Assembly (NCBI GenBank): GCA_002391385.1
Contig: DGEY01000085.1
Span: 3,793-11,312, forward strand
Direction of reading: 5' to 3'
Length of the DNA: 7,520 nucleotides
DNA from: Firmicutes bacterium UBA3914
GTDB taxonomy: Bacteria > Bacillota > Limnochordia > Darwinibacteriales > Darwinibacteriaceae
This document shows, one piece after another, positions 1-6,259 of the stretch. The translations under genes and the position numbers were made by a program. The notes beneath the pieces are model-generated. The model searched no databases. It was not told where the DNA came from and was given only the letters and a program-made list of their open reading frames with translations. Positions within the stretch are counted from its first letter, which is position 1, and every line of letters begins with the position of its first letter.

Positions 1-1308
1 GTGGAGCTGATCCAGAAAAAGCGTGATGGCGGAAGGCTGAGCAGGGAGGAGCTGGAGTTCCTCATCCAAGGCTATGTGCGCGGCGAGATCCCCGACTACC
101 AGATGGCTGCCTGGGCCATGGCCGTGTACTTCCAGGGCATGGAGCCGGAGGAAATCACGGACCTGACCCTGATCATGGCCGGTTCCGGGGATACCCTGGA
201 TCTCAGCGGAATCCGGGGGGTGAAGGTGGATAAGCATTCCACAGGGGGAGTGGCCGACACCACCACTTTGGTTCTGGCTCCCTTGGTGGCCAGCGCCGGG
301 GTGCCGGTGGCCAAGATGTCCGGCCGCGGTCTGGGCCACACCGGGGGGACCGTGGACAAACTGGAGAGCATCCCCGGTTACCGTACGGCCCTCAGTCCCC
401 AGGAGTTCATCGACCAGGTGAACAGGATCGGCGTGGGTGTGGTGGGCCAAACCGGCGAGCTGGCCCCCGCCGATAAGCTGCTCTACGCCCTGCGGGATGT
501 GACCGCCACCATCGAGTCCATCCCCCTGATCGCTTCTTCCATCATGAGCAAGAAGATTGCAGCCGGTGCCGATGGCTTTGTCTTGGACGTTAAGGTGGGC
601 AGCGGCGCCTTCATGAAGGAGGAGGAGCAGGCCGTGGCGATGGCCAAGGCCATGGTGCAGATCGGCACCTTGGCAGGTAAAGCCACAGTGGCCTTGGTTA
701 CGGACATGAACGAGCCCCTGGGGCGCTGCATCGGCAATGCCCTGGAGGTGAAGGAAGCCATCCTGACCCTCCAGGGGCAGGGCCCCGCGCACCTCACCGA
801 GCTCTGCCTGCAGCTGGGCACCGAAATGCTCCTCCTGGCTGGGGCCGCAGCCCAGGCCGGCGAGGCCAGGGCCAAGCTGGAAGAGAGCCTGTTCAGCGGC
901 GCAGCCTTGGAGAAGTTCAAGGAATGGGTGGCAGCCCAGGGCGGCGATGCCCGGGTCGCGGAAGATTTGAGCCTGCTCCCCCAAGCCCGCCACCGGGCCA
1001 GCCTCAAGGCACCCCGGGCCGGCTACATCCAAGGGATCGATCCCCTGGCCCTAGGCTTGGCCGCCATGCACCTGGGGGCCGGCCGGGAAACCAAGGATTC
1101 CACCATCGATCTGGCGGTGGGAATCGAACTCAAGGTCCGCAGCGGCGACTACGTGGAAGCGGGAGCGGACTTGGCCGAGATCTATGCCAACGACCAAGGC
1201 CGCCTGGAGGCCGCTTTTCAGGAAGCCCTGGCAGCCTTTGCCCTGGGCGGAGAGAAGCCGCCAGCTAGACCCCTGGTTTACCGGAAAATCACCGCAGAAG
1301 ACGTATAA
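1..1308 (+). CDS. pdp: Pyrimidine-nucleoside phosphorylase (5' end probably just outside window)
   Basis: Cytoplasmic salvage enzyme that cleaves uridine, thymidine and deoxyuridine with phosphate to give the base and (deoxy)ribose-1-phosphate. The 435 residues match the family's usual length. The thymidine/pyrimidine phosphorylase signature (SGRGLGHTGGT...DKLE) lies at residues 107-122. KHSTGG at 78-83 is the phosphate-side motif, and R165, S180 and K184 keep the spacing of E. coli DeoA R171/S186/K190. The C-terminal domain carries LGAGR at 358-362. The first base of the window opens a GTG codon, but homologues usually have a few residues before this point (Met-x-Met-Val-Asp-Leu-Ile style), so this GTG may be an internal Val and the true start lies upstream. 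The ORF is intact to TAA at 1306-1308. DeoA/TP and Pdp are hard to separate by eye; Pdp is favoured by the Gram-positive-like sequence and context. Confidence 0.95.
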   Translation: MELIQKKRDGGRLSREELEFLIQGYVRGEIPDYQMAAWAMAVYFQGMEPEEITDLTLIMAGSGDTLDLSGIRGVKVDKHSTGGVADTTTLVLAPLVASAGVPVAKMSGRGLGHTGGTVDKLESIPGYRTALSPQEFIDQVNRIGVGVVGQTGELAPADKLLYALRDVTATIESIPLIASSIMSKKIAAGADGFVLDVKVGSGAFMKEEEQAVAMAKAMVQIGTLAGKATVALVTDMNEPLGRCIGNALEVKEAILTLQGQGPAHLTELCLQLGTEMLLLAGAAAQAGEARAKLEESLFSGAALEKFKEWVAAQGGDARVAEDLSLLPQARHRASLKAPRAGYIQGIDPLALGLAAMHLGAGRETKDSTIDLAVGIELKVRSGDYVEAGADLAEIYANDQGRLEAAFQEALAAFALGGEKPPARPLVYRKITAEDV

Positions 1309-1325
1309 TGGGGCCCTGGGCCCCA
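1309..1325 (+). other. GC-rich palindrome after the phosphorylase gene
   Basis: A 17-base inverted repeat, symmetrical around its central base, starts immediately after the stop codon of the phosphorylase gene. It can fold as a 6-bp stem (TGGGGC/GCCCCA) with a 5-base loop. It is followed by TATTTATTGT rather than a clean T-run, so it is at best a weak terminator or an mRNA-end or attenuation hairpin. The gap to dacF is only 50 bases, so read-through is likely. A TATAAT string at 1304-1309 overlaps the stop codon but has no convincing -35 partner. Confidence 0.4.
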
Positions 1326-1358
1326 TATTTATTGTAGTGGGGAAGGGGGGCTTTAGCG

Positions 1359-2516
1359 GTGCGCACAGACTGGATGGCCAGGTGTCTAGCTGCCCTGCTC
1401 TGTTTAGCGGTGTGCACGGGGCCGGCCGCCGCCCTGGAGCCCACGGGCAGGGCCGCCTACCTGATGGACCCCTACAGCGGACGGGTTTTTCTGGAAAAGG
1501 ACAGCCAAGAGCCCCTGCCGGTAGCCAGCATCTCCAAGCTGATGACCTTGGTCCTGATTTTAGAAGCGGTGGACCGCGGCGAGCTAGCCCTTACGGATCT
1601 GGTCACCGCCAGCCCCTTCGCGGCCAGCAAACGGGGATCCCGCATCTGGCTGGAGGCGGGGGAGCAGCTGCCCTTAGGTGAGCTTGTGTATGCCATTGCC
1701 GTGGGTTCCGCCAACGATGCCGCGGTGGCGGTGGCCGAATACATGGCCGGCAGTGAAGAGCAGTTTGTGGAACTGATGAACCAAAGGGCCAAGGAGCTGG
1801 GACTTACCGCCAGCACCTTTGTGAACTGCACCGGCCTGCCGGAAGAGGGGAAGCCCCCGAACCTGATGAGCGCGCGGGATGCCGCCTTGCTCGCGCGGCA
1901 CGCGCTGCAGGTGCCCCTGCTCATGGACTATGTCTCCACCTATGAGTACACCATGCGGGCGGACAGCACCAAGATCCCCGTGCTCTGGAACGCCAACAAG
2001 CTGCTGAGGCGCTATTACGGCGTGGATGGCATGAAAACGGGCTTTACCACGGAAGCGGGCTACTGTATGGTGGCCACCGCCAAGCGGGATGGGCTGCGCC
2101 TGATCGCGGTCACCTTGGGGCACAAAACGGAAGAAGAGAGGGAAAGCGCGGCCCGGGCCCTTTTGGACTACGGGTTCCGCAAATACCAGAGCCTGCAGCT
2201 TTACCCCAAGGGAGCGGCGGTGGGCAGCCTGGAGTGCCCCACCGGCAAGCCCAAAACGGTGGATGTGGTCCTGCCCCATGATTTTTACATTACGGTGGAG
2301 CGGGGCAAAGAGGTTGACTTCGTCACCGTGGTCAAGCTAGATACGGAACTGCGCCCGCCTATCCCCCAGGGCCAGACGGTTGGCACCATCACCGTCATGT
2401 ACCAAGATGAGGTTTTGGGCAGCAGCCCCCTCACCGTGGGCCAGCCTGTGGAGAGGCTTTCCTTCCCGGGACTGGTCTACCGCCTGGCCCAAGCCCTGGC
2501 CCAGGCCATCTTCTGA
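1359..2516 (+). CDS. dacF: D-alanyl-D-alanine carboxypeptidase, DacF/PBP5 type (S11 family)
   Basis: Penicillin-binding protein that removes the terminal D-Ala from peptidoglycan pentapeptides outside the cytoplasmic membrane. The GTG start at 1359 sits 8 bases after a purine-rich site (GGAAGGGGGG, 1341-1350). The product has 385 residues. Residues 1-25 look like a signal peptide, with hydrophobic AALLCLAVC and likely cleavage after AAA at 23-25. The active-site motifs are in order: S57-I-S-K60 (nucleophile and general base), S117-A-N119, and K226-T-G228. From about residue 285 a PBP5 C-terminal beta domain follows, and the last about 20 residues (GLVYRLAQALAQAIF) form an amphipathic membrane-anchoring helix. 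It stands directly before spoIIAA, the Bacillus arrangement that gave dacF its name; there it acts in forespore cell-wall synthesis. The orthology rests on this order, as several S11 paralogues share the same domains. Confidence 0.93.
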   Translation: MRTDWMARCLAALLCLAVCTGPAAALEPTGRAAYLMDPYSGRVFLEKDSQEPLPVASISKLMTLVLILEAVDRGELALTDLVTASPFAASKRGSRIWLEAGEQLPLGELVYAIAVGSANDAAVAVAEYMAGSEEQFVELMNQRAKELGLTASTFVNCTGLPEEGKPPNLMSARDAALLARHALQVPLLMDYVSTYEYTMRADSTKIPVLWNANKLLRRYYGVDGMKTGFTTEAGYCMVATAKRDGLRLIAVTLGHKTEEERESAARALLDYGFRKYQSLQLYPKGAAVGSLECPTGKPKTVDVVLPHDFYITVERGKEVDFVTVVKLDTELRPPIPQGQTVGTITVMYQDEVLGSSPLTVGQPVERLSFPGLVYRLAQALAQAIF

Positions 2517-2540
2517 GCCTGAAAATGGGCTTTTTTTCCT
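2516..2540 (+). terminator. Weak hairpin plus T-run after dacF
   Basis: AGCCT (2516-2520) can pair with GGGCT (2527-2531), including one G-U pair, around a GAAAAT loop. Seven T residues follow (2531-2537), then CCTTTTC. The stem is only 5 bp and uses the last base of the dacF stop codon, so termination is probably partial. This would fit a layout in which spoIIA is transcribed both by read-through from dacF and from its own promoter. It may instead be a chance fold. Confidence 0.4.
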
Positions 2541-2547
2541 TTTCTTT

Positions 2548-2576
2548 GCAGGTAAACCAGGCCGCGCCTCGAAAAA
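2548..2576 (+). promoter_or_regulatory. Candidate sigma-H promoter of the spoIIA operon
   Basis: GCAGGTAAA (2548-2556) matches the sigma-H -35 consensus RNAGGAWWW at all but one position. After exactly 11 bases, CTCGAAAAA (2568-2576) matches the -10 consensus RNNGAATWW at GAA and the two final W positions. The spacing is that expected for sigma-H, and spoIIA of Bacillus subtilis is a known sigma-H (plus Spo0A) target. The site is 32 bases before the spoIIAA start. I see no perfect Spo0A box nearby; CCTCGAA at 2567-2573 shares only 5 of 7 bases with TGTCGAA. The -10 is imperfect and the call depends partly on context. Confidence 0.5.
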
Positions 2577-2594
2577 GTCTTTAGCATGGTAATT

Positions 2595-2602
2595 GGGAGG
2601 GA
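2595..2602 (+). promoter_or_regulatory. Ribosome binding site that fixes the spoIIAA start
   Basis: GGGAGGGA lies with its GGAGG core (2596-2600) 7 bases before the GTG at 2608. An in-frame TTG at 2593 would place the start codon overlapping this site and leave no Shine-Dalgarno sequence, so the GTG is preferred. The shorter protein also puts the phosphorylated serine at position 58, as in B. subtilis SpoIIAA. Confidence 0.75.
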
Positions 2603-2607
2603 AGCCT

Positions 2608-2961
2608 GTGCAGTACAGCTTTGAAACGGTGGGACAAGCACTCATCGCGAGGCTCGGGGGCGAACTGGACCTGCATACTTCACCGCACTTCAAAGAACAG
2701 CTTGCCAAGTTCTTCACCACCCATCCCCAGATCAAATACTTAATCATGGATGTTCAAGACCTGCAGTTCATCGACAGTTCAGGATTGGGAGTGATTCTCG
2801 GCCGCTATCGCGATGTGGAGGAAAGGGGAGGCCGGCTTTTTTTTGTACAAGCCAATCCCCACATCAAGCGGGTTTTGCAGATGTCAGGCTTTCAAAAGAT
2901 CTCTGAATTCGCCGATTCCACTGCCGATGTGCTAAAACGGGTCGAAGGGGGACAACTCTAA
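2608..2961 (+). CDS. spoIIAA: Anti-sigma F factor antagonist SpoIIAA (STAS domain)
   Basis: Small cytoplasmic STAS protein of 117 residues that frees sigma-F by binding its inhibitor SpoIIAB; phosphorylation by SpoIIAB inactivates it and SpoIIE dephosphorylates it. The family motif DSSGLGVILGRY occupies 56-67, and S58 is the expected phosphorylation site at the same position as in B. subtilis. The early segment GELDLHTS (18-25) and the late segment MSGFQKI (92-98) also fit the STAS fold. The start is GTG at 2608, chosen on the Shine-Dalgarno site and the length. The stop overlaps the next ATG by one base (TAATG at 2959-2963), implying translational coupling with spoIIAB, which matters because the two proteins act in near-stoichiometric amounts. 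No residue expected of an active SpoIIAA is missing. Confidence 0.96.
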   Translation: MQYSFETVGQALIARLGGELDLHTSPHFKEQLAKFFTTHPQIKYLIMDVQDLQFIDSSGLGVILGRYRDVEERGGRLFFVQANPHIKRVLQMSGFQKISEFADSTADVLKRVEGGQL

Positions 2962-3395
2962 TGGCAGGCACCAATTGGGTCAAGTTCGAGATTCCCAGCG
3001 ACACGCGCAACGTGGCCTTTGCCCGCACGGCCGTGGCGCTGTTTGCCAGCCAGCTAGACTGGACGCTGGATGAGCTGGAGGACATTAAGGTGGCCGTTTC
3101 CGAAGCTGTTTCCAATTCCATCATCCACGGCTACCAGCTGGGCGAAGGCATCGTCCGGATAGAGGCTTCCTACCAGGATCAGAAGCTGACCATTGTGGTG
3201 GAGGATTACGGCCAGGGCATTGCCGATGTCAAGCAGGCGCAGGAAACAGGCTACACCACCATTCCCGAGGAGCGGATGGGCCTGGGCTTCACCTTTATGC
3301 ATGAATACATGGACGAAGTGCTGGTGGTTTCCGAAGTACAGAAAGGGACCAAGGTGATCTTGATCAAAGAAGTGCCGCCCCGATCGGAAGGATAA
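2961..3395 (+). CDS. spoIIAB: Anti-sigma F factor / serine kinase SpoIIAB
   Basis: GHKL-type ATPase of 144 residues that holds sigma-F inactive and phosphorylates SpoIIAA on its serine. The Bergerat ATP-binding motifs are in order: N-box E48-AVSN52-SIIHGY, G1 box ED-YGQGI at 81-87 with D82 and two glycines, and G2 region GLGF at 107-110 followed by KGT at 128-130. The N-terminal FAR (20-22) supplies the arginine (R22) corresponding to R20 in B. subtilis, which contacts SpoIIAA and sigma-F. The start ATG overlaps the spoIIAA stop by one base and has AAGGGGGA at 2945-2952 ahead of it. The ORF is intact, six bases separate it from sigF, and its Shine-Dalgarno site lies inside the end of spoIIAA. 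Confidence 0.96.
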   Translation: MAGTNWVKFEIPSDTRNVAFARTAVALFASQLDWTLDELEDIKVAVSEAVSNSIIHGYQLGEGIVRIEASYQDQKLTIVVEDYGQGIADVKQAQETGYTTIPEERMGLGFTFMHEYMDEVLVVSEVQKGTKVILIKEVPPRSEG

Positions 3396-3401
3396 TCCAC
3401 C

Positions 3402-4106
3402 ATGGATATGGAACAAACTAGGCGTCTGATTGCCCAAGCTCAGCAGGGAGATGTGGAGGCCCGGGGTGAACTGGTTGAGGCGAACCTGCCCTTGGTGCAC
3501 AATATCGCCAGGCGTTTTGCCGACCGCGGGGTGGAGTGGGAAGATCTGGTGCAGATTGGTGCCCTGGGCCTGCTCAAGGCCATTGAGGATTTCGATTTCA
3601 GCTTCGATGTGCAGTTTTCCACCTTTGCCGTCCCCAAAATCATGGGGGAAATCAGGCAGCATCTGCGCAGCTCCTCACCGCTGAAGATTTCCCGTTCCTT
3701 GAGGAAGCTGGCCAGCGAAGCCCTGCGGGCCCAGGAAGCCCTGGAGCAGTCCCTGGGGCGCAGCCCCACCATCTCCGAGATCGCCGAGCAGCTGAACACC
3801 GCGCCGGAAGAAGTGGTCTGTGCCCTGGAGGCAGTGGCGCCGGTCTACTCCCTCCAGAGCACCTTAGGCAGCGGCGACGATGATGCCCCGGCCCTGGAAG
3901 ATGTGGTGGCCGTTTCCGACAGCCAGGAACACTTCCTGCTGCGCCAAGCTTTGGAGAAGCTGGAACCGGAGGAGCGGCGTTTGATCCTCCTCCGCTATTT
4001 CGCGGAAAAAAGCCAGAGCCAGGTGGCTGAAGAGTTTGGCACATCCCAAGCGCAGATTTCGCGCATGGAAGCTCGCATTATCCGCCAACTGCGTCACGAT
4101 TTGTAG
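3402..4106 (+). CDS. sigF: RNA polymerase sporulation sigma factor sigma-F
   Basis: Sigma-70 family factor (SigF/SigG/SigB branch) of 234 residues that starts forespore-specific transcription after septation. Region 2.1 begins near LVEANLPLVHNIARRF (24-39). Region 2.2, DLVQIGALGLLKAIEDFD (48-65), is the core-binding helix. FSTFAVPKIMGEIRQHLR (72-89) covers 2.3-2.4. Region 3 follows with RSLRKLASEALRAQE, and region 4.2 forms the C-terminal helix-turn-helix (about 206-231, QVAEEFGTSQAQISRMEA). The ATG at 3402 has GGAAGGA (3386-3392) at good spacing; a second ATG two codons on is a less likely start. SigG and SigB are close relatives, but the upstream spoIIAA-spoIIAB pair fixes this as sigma-F. 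It is a little shorter than the B. subtilis protein of about 255 residues, and all expected regions are present. What follows is a PHP-domain gene, not spoVA genes as in Bacillus. Confidence 0.95.
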   Translation: MDMEQTRRLIAQAQQGDVEARGELVEANLPLVHNIARRFADRGVEWEDLVQIGALGLLKAIEDFDFSFDVQFSTFAVPKIMGEIRQHLRSSSPLKISRSLRKLASEALRAQEALEQSLGRSPTISEIAEQLNTAPEEVVCALEAVAPVYSLQSTLGSGDDDAPALEDVVAVSDSQEHFLLRQALEKLEPEERRLILLRYFAEKSQSQVAEEFGTSQAQISRMEARIIRQLRHDL

Positions 4107-4120
4107 AAAAGAGGGTTAGT

Positions 4121-4933
4121 TTGTCTGTAGATCTGCATACCCACACAACTGAATCTGATGGCACTTGGACACCCCAGGAACTGGTGCGCCAAGCGGTTGA
4201 GCGAGGCCTGACAACCATCGCCATCACAGATCACGATACCACCGCGGGTATTGAGGCCGCGCAAAGCCAGGCGCCCCCAGGCCTGGAGGTGATTCCGGGC
4301 ATCGAGATCAACGCCGCGGCGCCCGATGGGGCCGATGTACACATTTTGGGTCTCTGGATCGACCCCGCCAATGCAGCCCTCCAGGAGCAGCTGGATATCC
4401 TCAGAAGATCGCGCATCGAGCGCACCGAGAAGATCCTGGCGCTGCTGCGGGGCTTAGGTGTTCCCATCAGCCTTGATGATGTGCTTCAATACGCGAGGGA
4501 AGAGGTGGTGAGCCGCAGCCACATCGCCTCTGTACTGCTGGAAAAGGGCGTAGTCGAAACGAAAGCAGAAGCCTTCCAGCACTGGATTGGGGAAGGGTGC
4601 CCCGCCTATGTGCCGCGCTACAAAATCGAGCCGGCTCGGGCGGTGGAGCTGATCATCCAAGCCGGCGGCGTGCCGGTTTTAGCCCATCCGGGCCTTCTGC
4701 CCAACCTGGATGTCCTGCCCCTTTTGGTGGAAGCGGACTTGGTGGGCTTAGAAGTGATCCACCCCAGCCATGATCAGGCCCAAACCGCCCACTACCTGGA
4801 GCTGGCGCGCCGCTTTGGCCTCCTACCCAGCGGCGGCTCCGACTGCCACGGGCCCGGTGGAAAGGATCAAATCTACCTGGGCAGCTATACCATCCCCGCC
4901 CAATGGCTGGAGGATCTGGCCGCCCGGCGCTAA
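4121..4933 (+). CDS. PHP-domain metal-dependent phosphoesterase (RNase AM / nucleoside-bisphosphate phosphatase-like)
   Basis: Cytoplasmic hydrolase of 270 residues in the PHP family close to YciV/RnaA(M)-type enzymes, which act on 3',5'-nucleoside bisphosphates such as pAp or on short 5' ends of RNA. Likely metal ligands are in place: H6-T-H8, D13, D37-H38, E62 (GIEIN), H74, H134 (SRSH), H189 (LAHPG), and D241-x-H243 near the C terminus (GGSDCHG). The segment 96-170 is the usual insertion of this subfamily. The start is a TTG at 4121; AAAAGAGGG (4107-4115) is the only reasonable ribosome site, and the protein begins directly at the family's DLHTHT strand. It lies 14 bases after sigF, so it is probably in the same transcript. 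Substrate is inferred from family only; a histidinol-phosphatase-like role is less likely. Confidence 0.88.
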   Translation: MSVDLHTHTTESDGTWTPQELVRQAVERGLTTIAITDHDTTAGIEAAQSQAPPGLEVIPGIEINAAAPDGADVHILGLWIDPANAALQEQLDILRRSRIERTEKILALLRGLGVPISLDDVLQYAREEVVSRSHIASVLLEKGVVETKAEAFQHWIGEGCPAYVPRYKIEPARAVELIIQAGGVPVLAHPGLLPNLDVLPLLVEADLVGLEVIHPSHDQAQTAHYLELARRFGLLPSGGSDCHGPGGKDQIYLGSYTIPAQWLEDLAARR

Positions 4934-5062
4934 AGGCGCGGGGACCCTGCCTGTTATTCCCTGCAGGGCATTCCCCCTGCGGCTCGAATTAGCTTGAGTA
5001 GAATCTCCCTGAGCTGAACGGGAAGTCGCTGAGCTAATTTGCAAGTTGAGGGAGTTGGGGGA
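4934..5062 (+). other. Structured 129-base gap, possible RNA leader or operon-end structure
   Basis: No ORF is supported here. Two foldable elements are visible. Stem A pairs GGGGACCCTGC (4940-4950) with GCAGGG (4963-4968) and TCCCC (4972-4976), giving 11 bp interrupted by a three-base CAT bulge around a 12-base loop. Stem B pairs 4985-4996 with 5030-5041 in 12 bp that include three G-U pairs; its core is the inverted repeat AATTAGCT / AGCTAATT. Between its arms lie two copies of CTGAGCT (5009-5015 and 5029-5035) and a small TCCC/GGGA pairing. No T-run follows either stem, so a simple terminator is not evident. The 3' arm of stem B ends 7 bases before the ribosome site of the GNAT gene, which leaves room for a regulatory role. 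I recognise no known riboswitch class. Confidence 0.4.
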
Positions 5063-5488
5063 ATGTCGCAGTTAACGGGGGAAAAGATCGCGCTGCAGCT
5101 GCAAACGCCGGGCCGCTGCCGCATGCACTATCAGATCCTGGTTAAGGGCGAAGTGATCGGCGAGGTGGAGCTGGATCACATCGCCTGGCGCAGCGGCGAA
5201 GCGGAGCTGAAGATTCACATCTTCGATCCGGCCAAGCGGCGGCGGGGTTTTGGCAGCGATGCGGTCACAACGCTTCTGGAGCATGCCTTCGGGACCATGA
5301 ACCTTCGCCGGGTTTACCTCCGGGTCCACGCCACCAACACAGCCGCTGTCCGCTGCTACGAAAAGGCCGGCTTCAAAAAGGAAGGTAAACTCAAGCGCTC
5401 CTTTGGGGGAGAGAGAAAAGAAGAAGTCCTGCTCATGGCCGTCTCCAGGCAGCACTTCAGCAAAGAGAAGCCCGCCCGGGCTGTTTAG
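5063..5488 (+). CDS. GNAT-family N-acetyltransferase (RimJ/RimL-like)
   Basis: Cytoplasmic acetyltransferase of 141 residues. Motif A, which binds the acetyl-CoA pyrophosphate, is RRRGFGSDAV at 59-68 (Arg-x-x-Gly-x-Gly), and the following helix is TLLEHAF. Motif B is LRRVYLRVHATNTAAVRCY at 81-99, with N92 and Y99 typical of GNAT enzymes of the RimJ/RimL type that modify protein N-termini, small amines or aminoacyl compounds. The ATG at 5063 is used rather than an in-frame TTG at 5039, because GAGGGAG (5048-5054) stands 8 bases before the ATG. The last residues, KEKPARAV, are charged and variable. Nothing in the sequence identifies the substrate. The gene is flanked by a structured gap and a strong terminator, so it seems to be the last gene of its unit or a one-gene unit. 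Confidence 0.88.
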   Translation: MSQLTGEKIALQLQTPGRCRMHYQILVKGEVIGEVELDHIAWRSGEAELKIHIFDPAKRRRGFGSDAVTTLLEHAFGTMNLRRVYLRVHATNTAAVRCYEKAGFKKEGKLKRSFGGERKEEVLLMAVSRQHFSKEKPARAV

Positions 5489-5514
5489 AACCGCACCACT
5501 GCGGTTCTTTCTTC
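5487..5514 (+). terminator. Intrinsic terminator after the GNAT gene
   Basis: AGAACCGCA (5487-5495) pairs perfectly with TGCGGTTCT (5500-5508): 9 bp, closed by a four-base loop CCAC. The tail is TTCTTCG, U-rich but not a pure run. The stem overlaps the last two bases of the GNAT stop codon, and its 3' side already ends in T residues. It separates the sporulation-side genes from the exbB-exbD-tonB unit. Confidence 0.85.
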
Positions 5515-5644
5515 GTTCATCCCCCAGAACGCCTGGCGCGGCACGAATCTTATACACGGAAACTGGAATGGAGCAAAGGATTATCTTCGCCTGTGTCGAA
5601 AACAAGAACATGTATTTCTTTAGCACGCAAACGGAGGGGTATTA
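5515..5644 (+). promoter_or_regulatory. Promoter region ahead of exbB, with Spo0A-box-like heptamer
   Basis: This 130-base gap should contain the promoter of the exbB-exbD-tonB unit, as it follows a strong terminator. I cannot assign a complete -35/-10 pair. TTATACA at 5550-5556 resembles a -10 element, but no good -35 lies 16-18 bases before it. TGTCGAA at 5594-5600 equals the consensus Spo0A box (TGNCGAA); a match by chance is quite possible in a gap of this size. GGAGGGG at 5633-5639 is the strong Shine-Dalgarno site for the ATG at 5645. No Fur-box-like inverted repeat was seen. Confidence 0.35.
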
Positions 5645-6259
5645 ATGCTCAAAATATTCGCACTCGGTGGTCCAGTAATGATTCCCTTACTGTTCTGCTC
5701 CATCTTCGCGGTAGCAGTCGGCCTGGAACGACTGTGGTACTTACTGCGTTCACGGGTGGATACCGATGATCTGATGGAAGACATCAAGCTGTCCCTAGGC
5801 CAAGGTAAGGTGCTGGAAGCCATGCAGATCGCCAAAAAGGCCCGGGGACCTGTGGCCGCCGTTTTGGCAGCAGGTATAGCCCACTATGATCAAGACCGCG
5901 CCGAGATCAAAGAGAGCATGGAAGCAGTTGGCCGGGATGAGGTATACAAAATGGAAAGGCGTATGGTCGTTTTGGAGCTGATCATCTCCATCGCACCCCT
6001 CTTGGGGATTTTGGGTACCGTAACCGGGATTATCCAAAGCTTCAACGTGATCGCAGCCTTGGAAGGCATTGGACAGGCGGCGGAGCTGAGTGCGGGAATC
6101 GCTGAGGCATTGATTACCACGGCAACCGGTCTGGCCATTGCCGTGCCCACCATGGCCCTCAACGCTTACCTCAACACCATCATCGACAAGAACATCGCCG
6201 ACATGAATAAAAAATCCACCGAACTGCTCAATCTTCTCGAGGCGAGGAGTGAGTTTTAA
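5645..6259 (+). CDS. exbB: MotA/TolQ/ExbB-family proton channel protein, ExbB-like
   Basis: Cytoplasmic-membrane protein of 204 residues that forms, with ExbD, the ion-driven motor that energises TonB. Three membrane segments are visible: about 8-28 (GGPVMIPLLFCSIFAVAVGL), about 108-131 (VVLELIISIAPLLGILGTVTG), and about 150-178 (AGIAEALITTATGLAIAVPT). The PLLGILGTVTGII motif and the TTATGLAIAVP motif are hallmarks of the family. The cytoplasmic loop 35-105 is charged and shorter than in TolQ/ExbB proteins of about 230-245 residues, which is usual for this shorter branch. The ATG at 5645 is preceded by GGAGGGG (5633-5639). The stop overlaps the exbD start by one base (TAATG). The assignment as ExbB rather than TolQ or MotA rests on the neighbouring ExbD and TonB. 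Confidence 0.92.
   Translation: MLKIFALGGPVMIPLLFCSIFAVAVGLERLWYLLRSRVDTDDLMEDIKLSLGQGKVLEAMQIAKKARGPVAAVLAAGIAHYDQDRAEIKESMEAVGRDEVYKMERRMVVLELIISIAPLLGILGTVTGIIQSFNVIAALEGIGQAAELSAGIAEALITTATGLAIAVPTMALNAYLNTIIDKNIADMNKKSTELLNLLEARSEF

Noticed and set aside
483..1007. 174-codon minus-strand open frame within the phosphorylase gene
   Set aside because: Shadow of the GC-rich coding strand; no ribosome site, no recognisable domain, and the + frame is a clear conserved enzyme.
1304..1309. TATAAT overlapping the phosphorylase stop, as a dacF promoter
   Set aside because: No -35 element at 16-18 bases upstream and no extended -10; overlapping GTATA (1303-1307) as a sigma-F -35 also lacks a matching -10.
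1674..2279. 201-codon minus-strand open frame within dacF
   Set aside because: Antisense shadow; the residues are an artefact of GC-rich codons, and dacF motifs are intact on the + strand.
2593..2607. Longer spoIIAA start at TTG 2593
   Set aside because: It overlaps the GGGAGG ribosome site and has none of its own; GTG 2608 gives the standard SpoIIAA length and serine position.
3054..3662. 202-codon minus-strand open frame across spoIIAB and sigF
   Set aside because: Lies opposite two well conserved genes and spans their junction; no motif of its own.
5039..5062. GNAT start at TTG 5039
   Set aside because: It lies inside the 3' arm of stem B and lacks a ribosome site; ATG 5063 has GAGGGAG at 8 bases.
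5403..5645. Small + frame spanning the end of the GNAT gene and the gap to exbB
   Set aside because: It crosses a strong terminator, has no ribosome site and no recognisable content.
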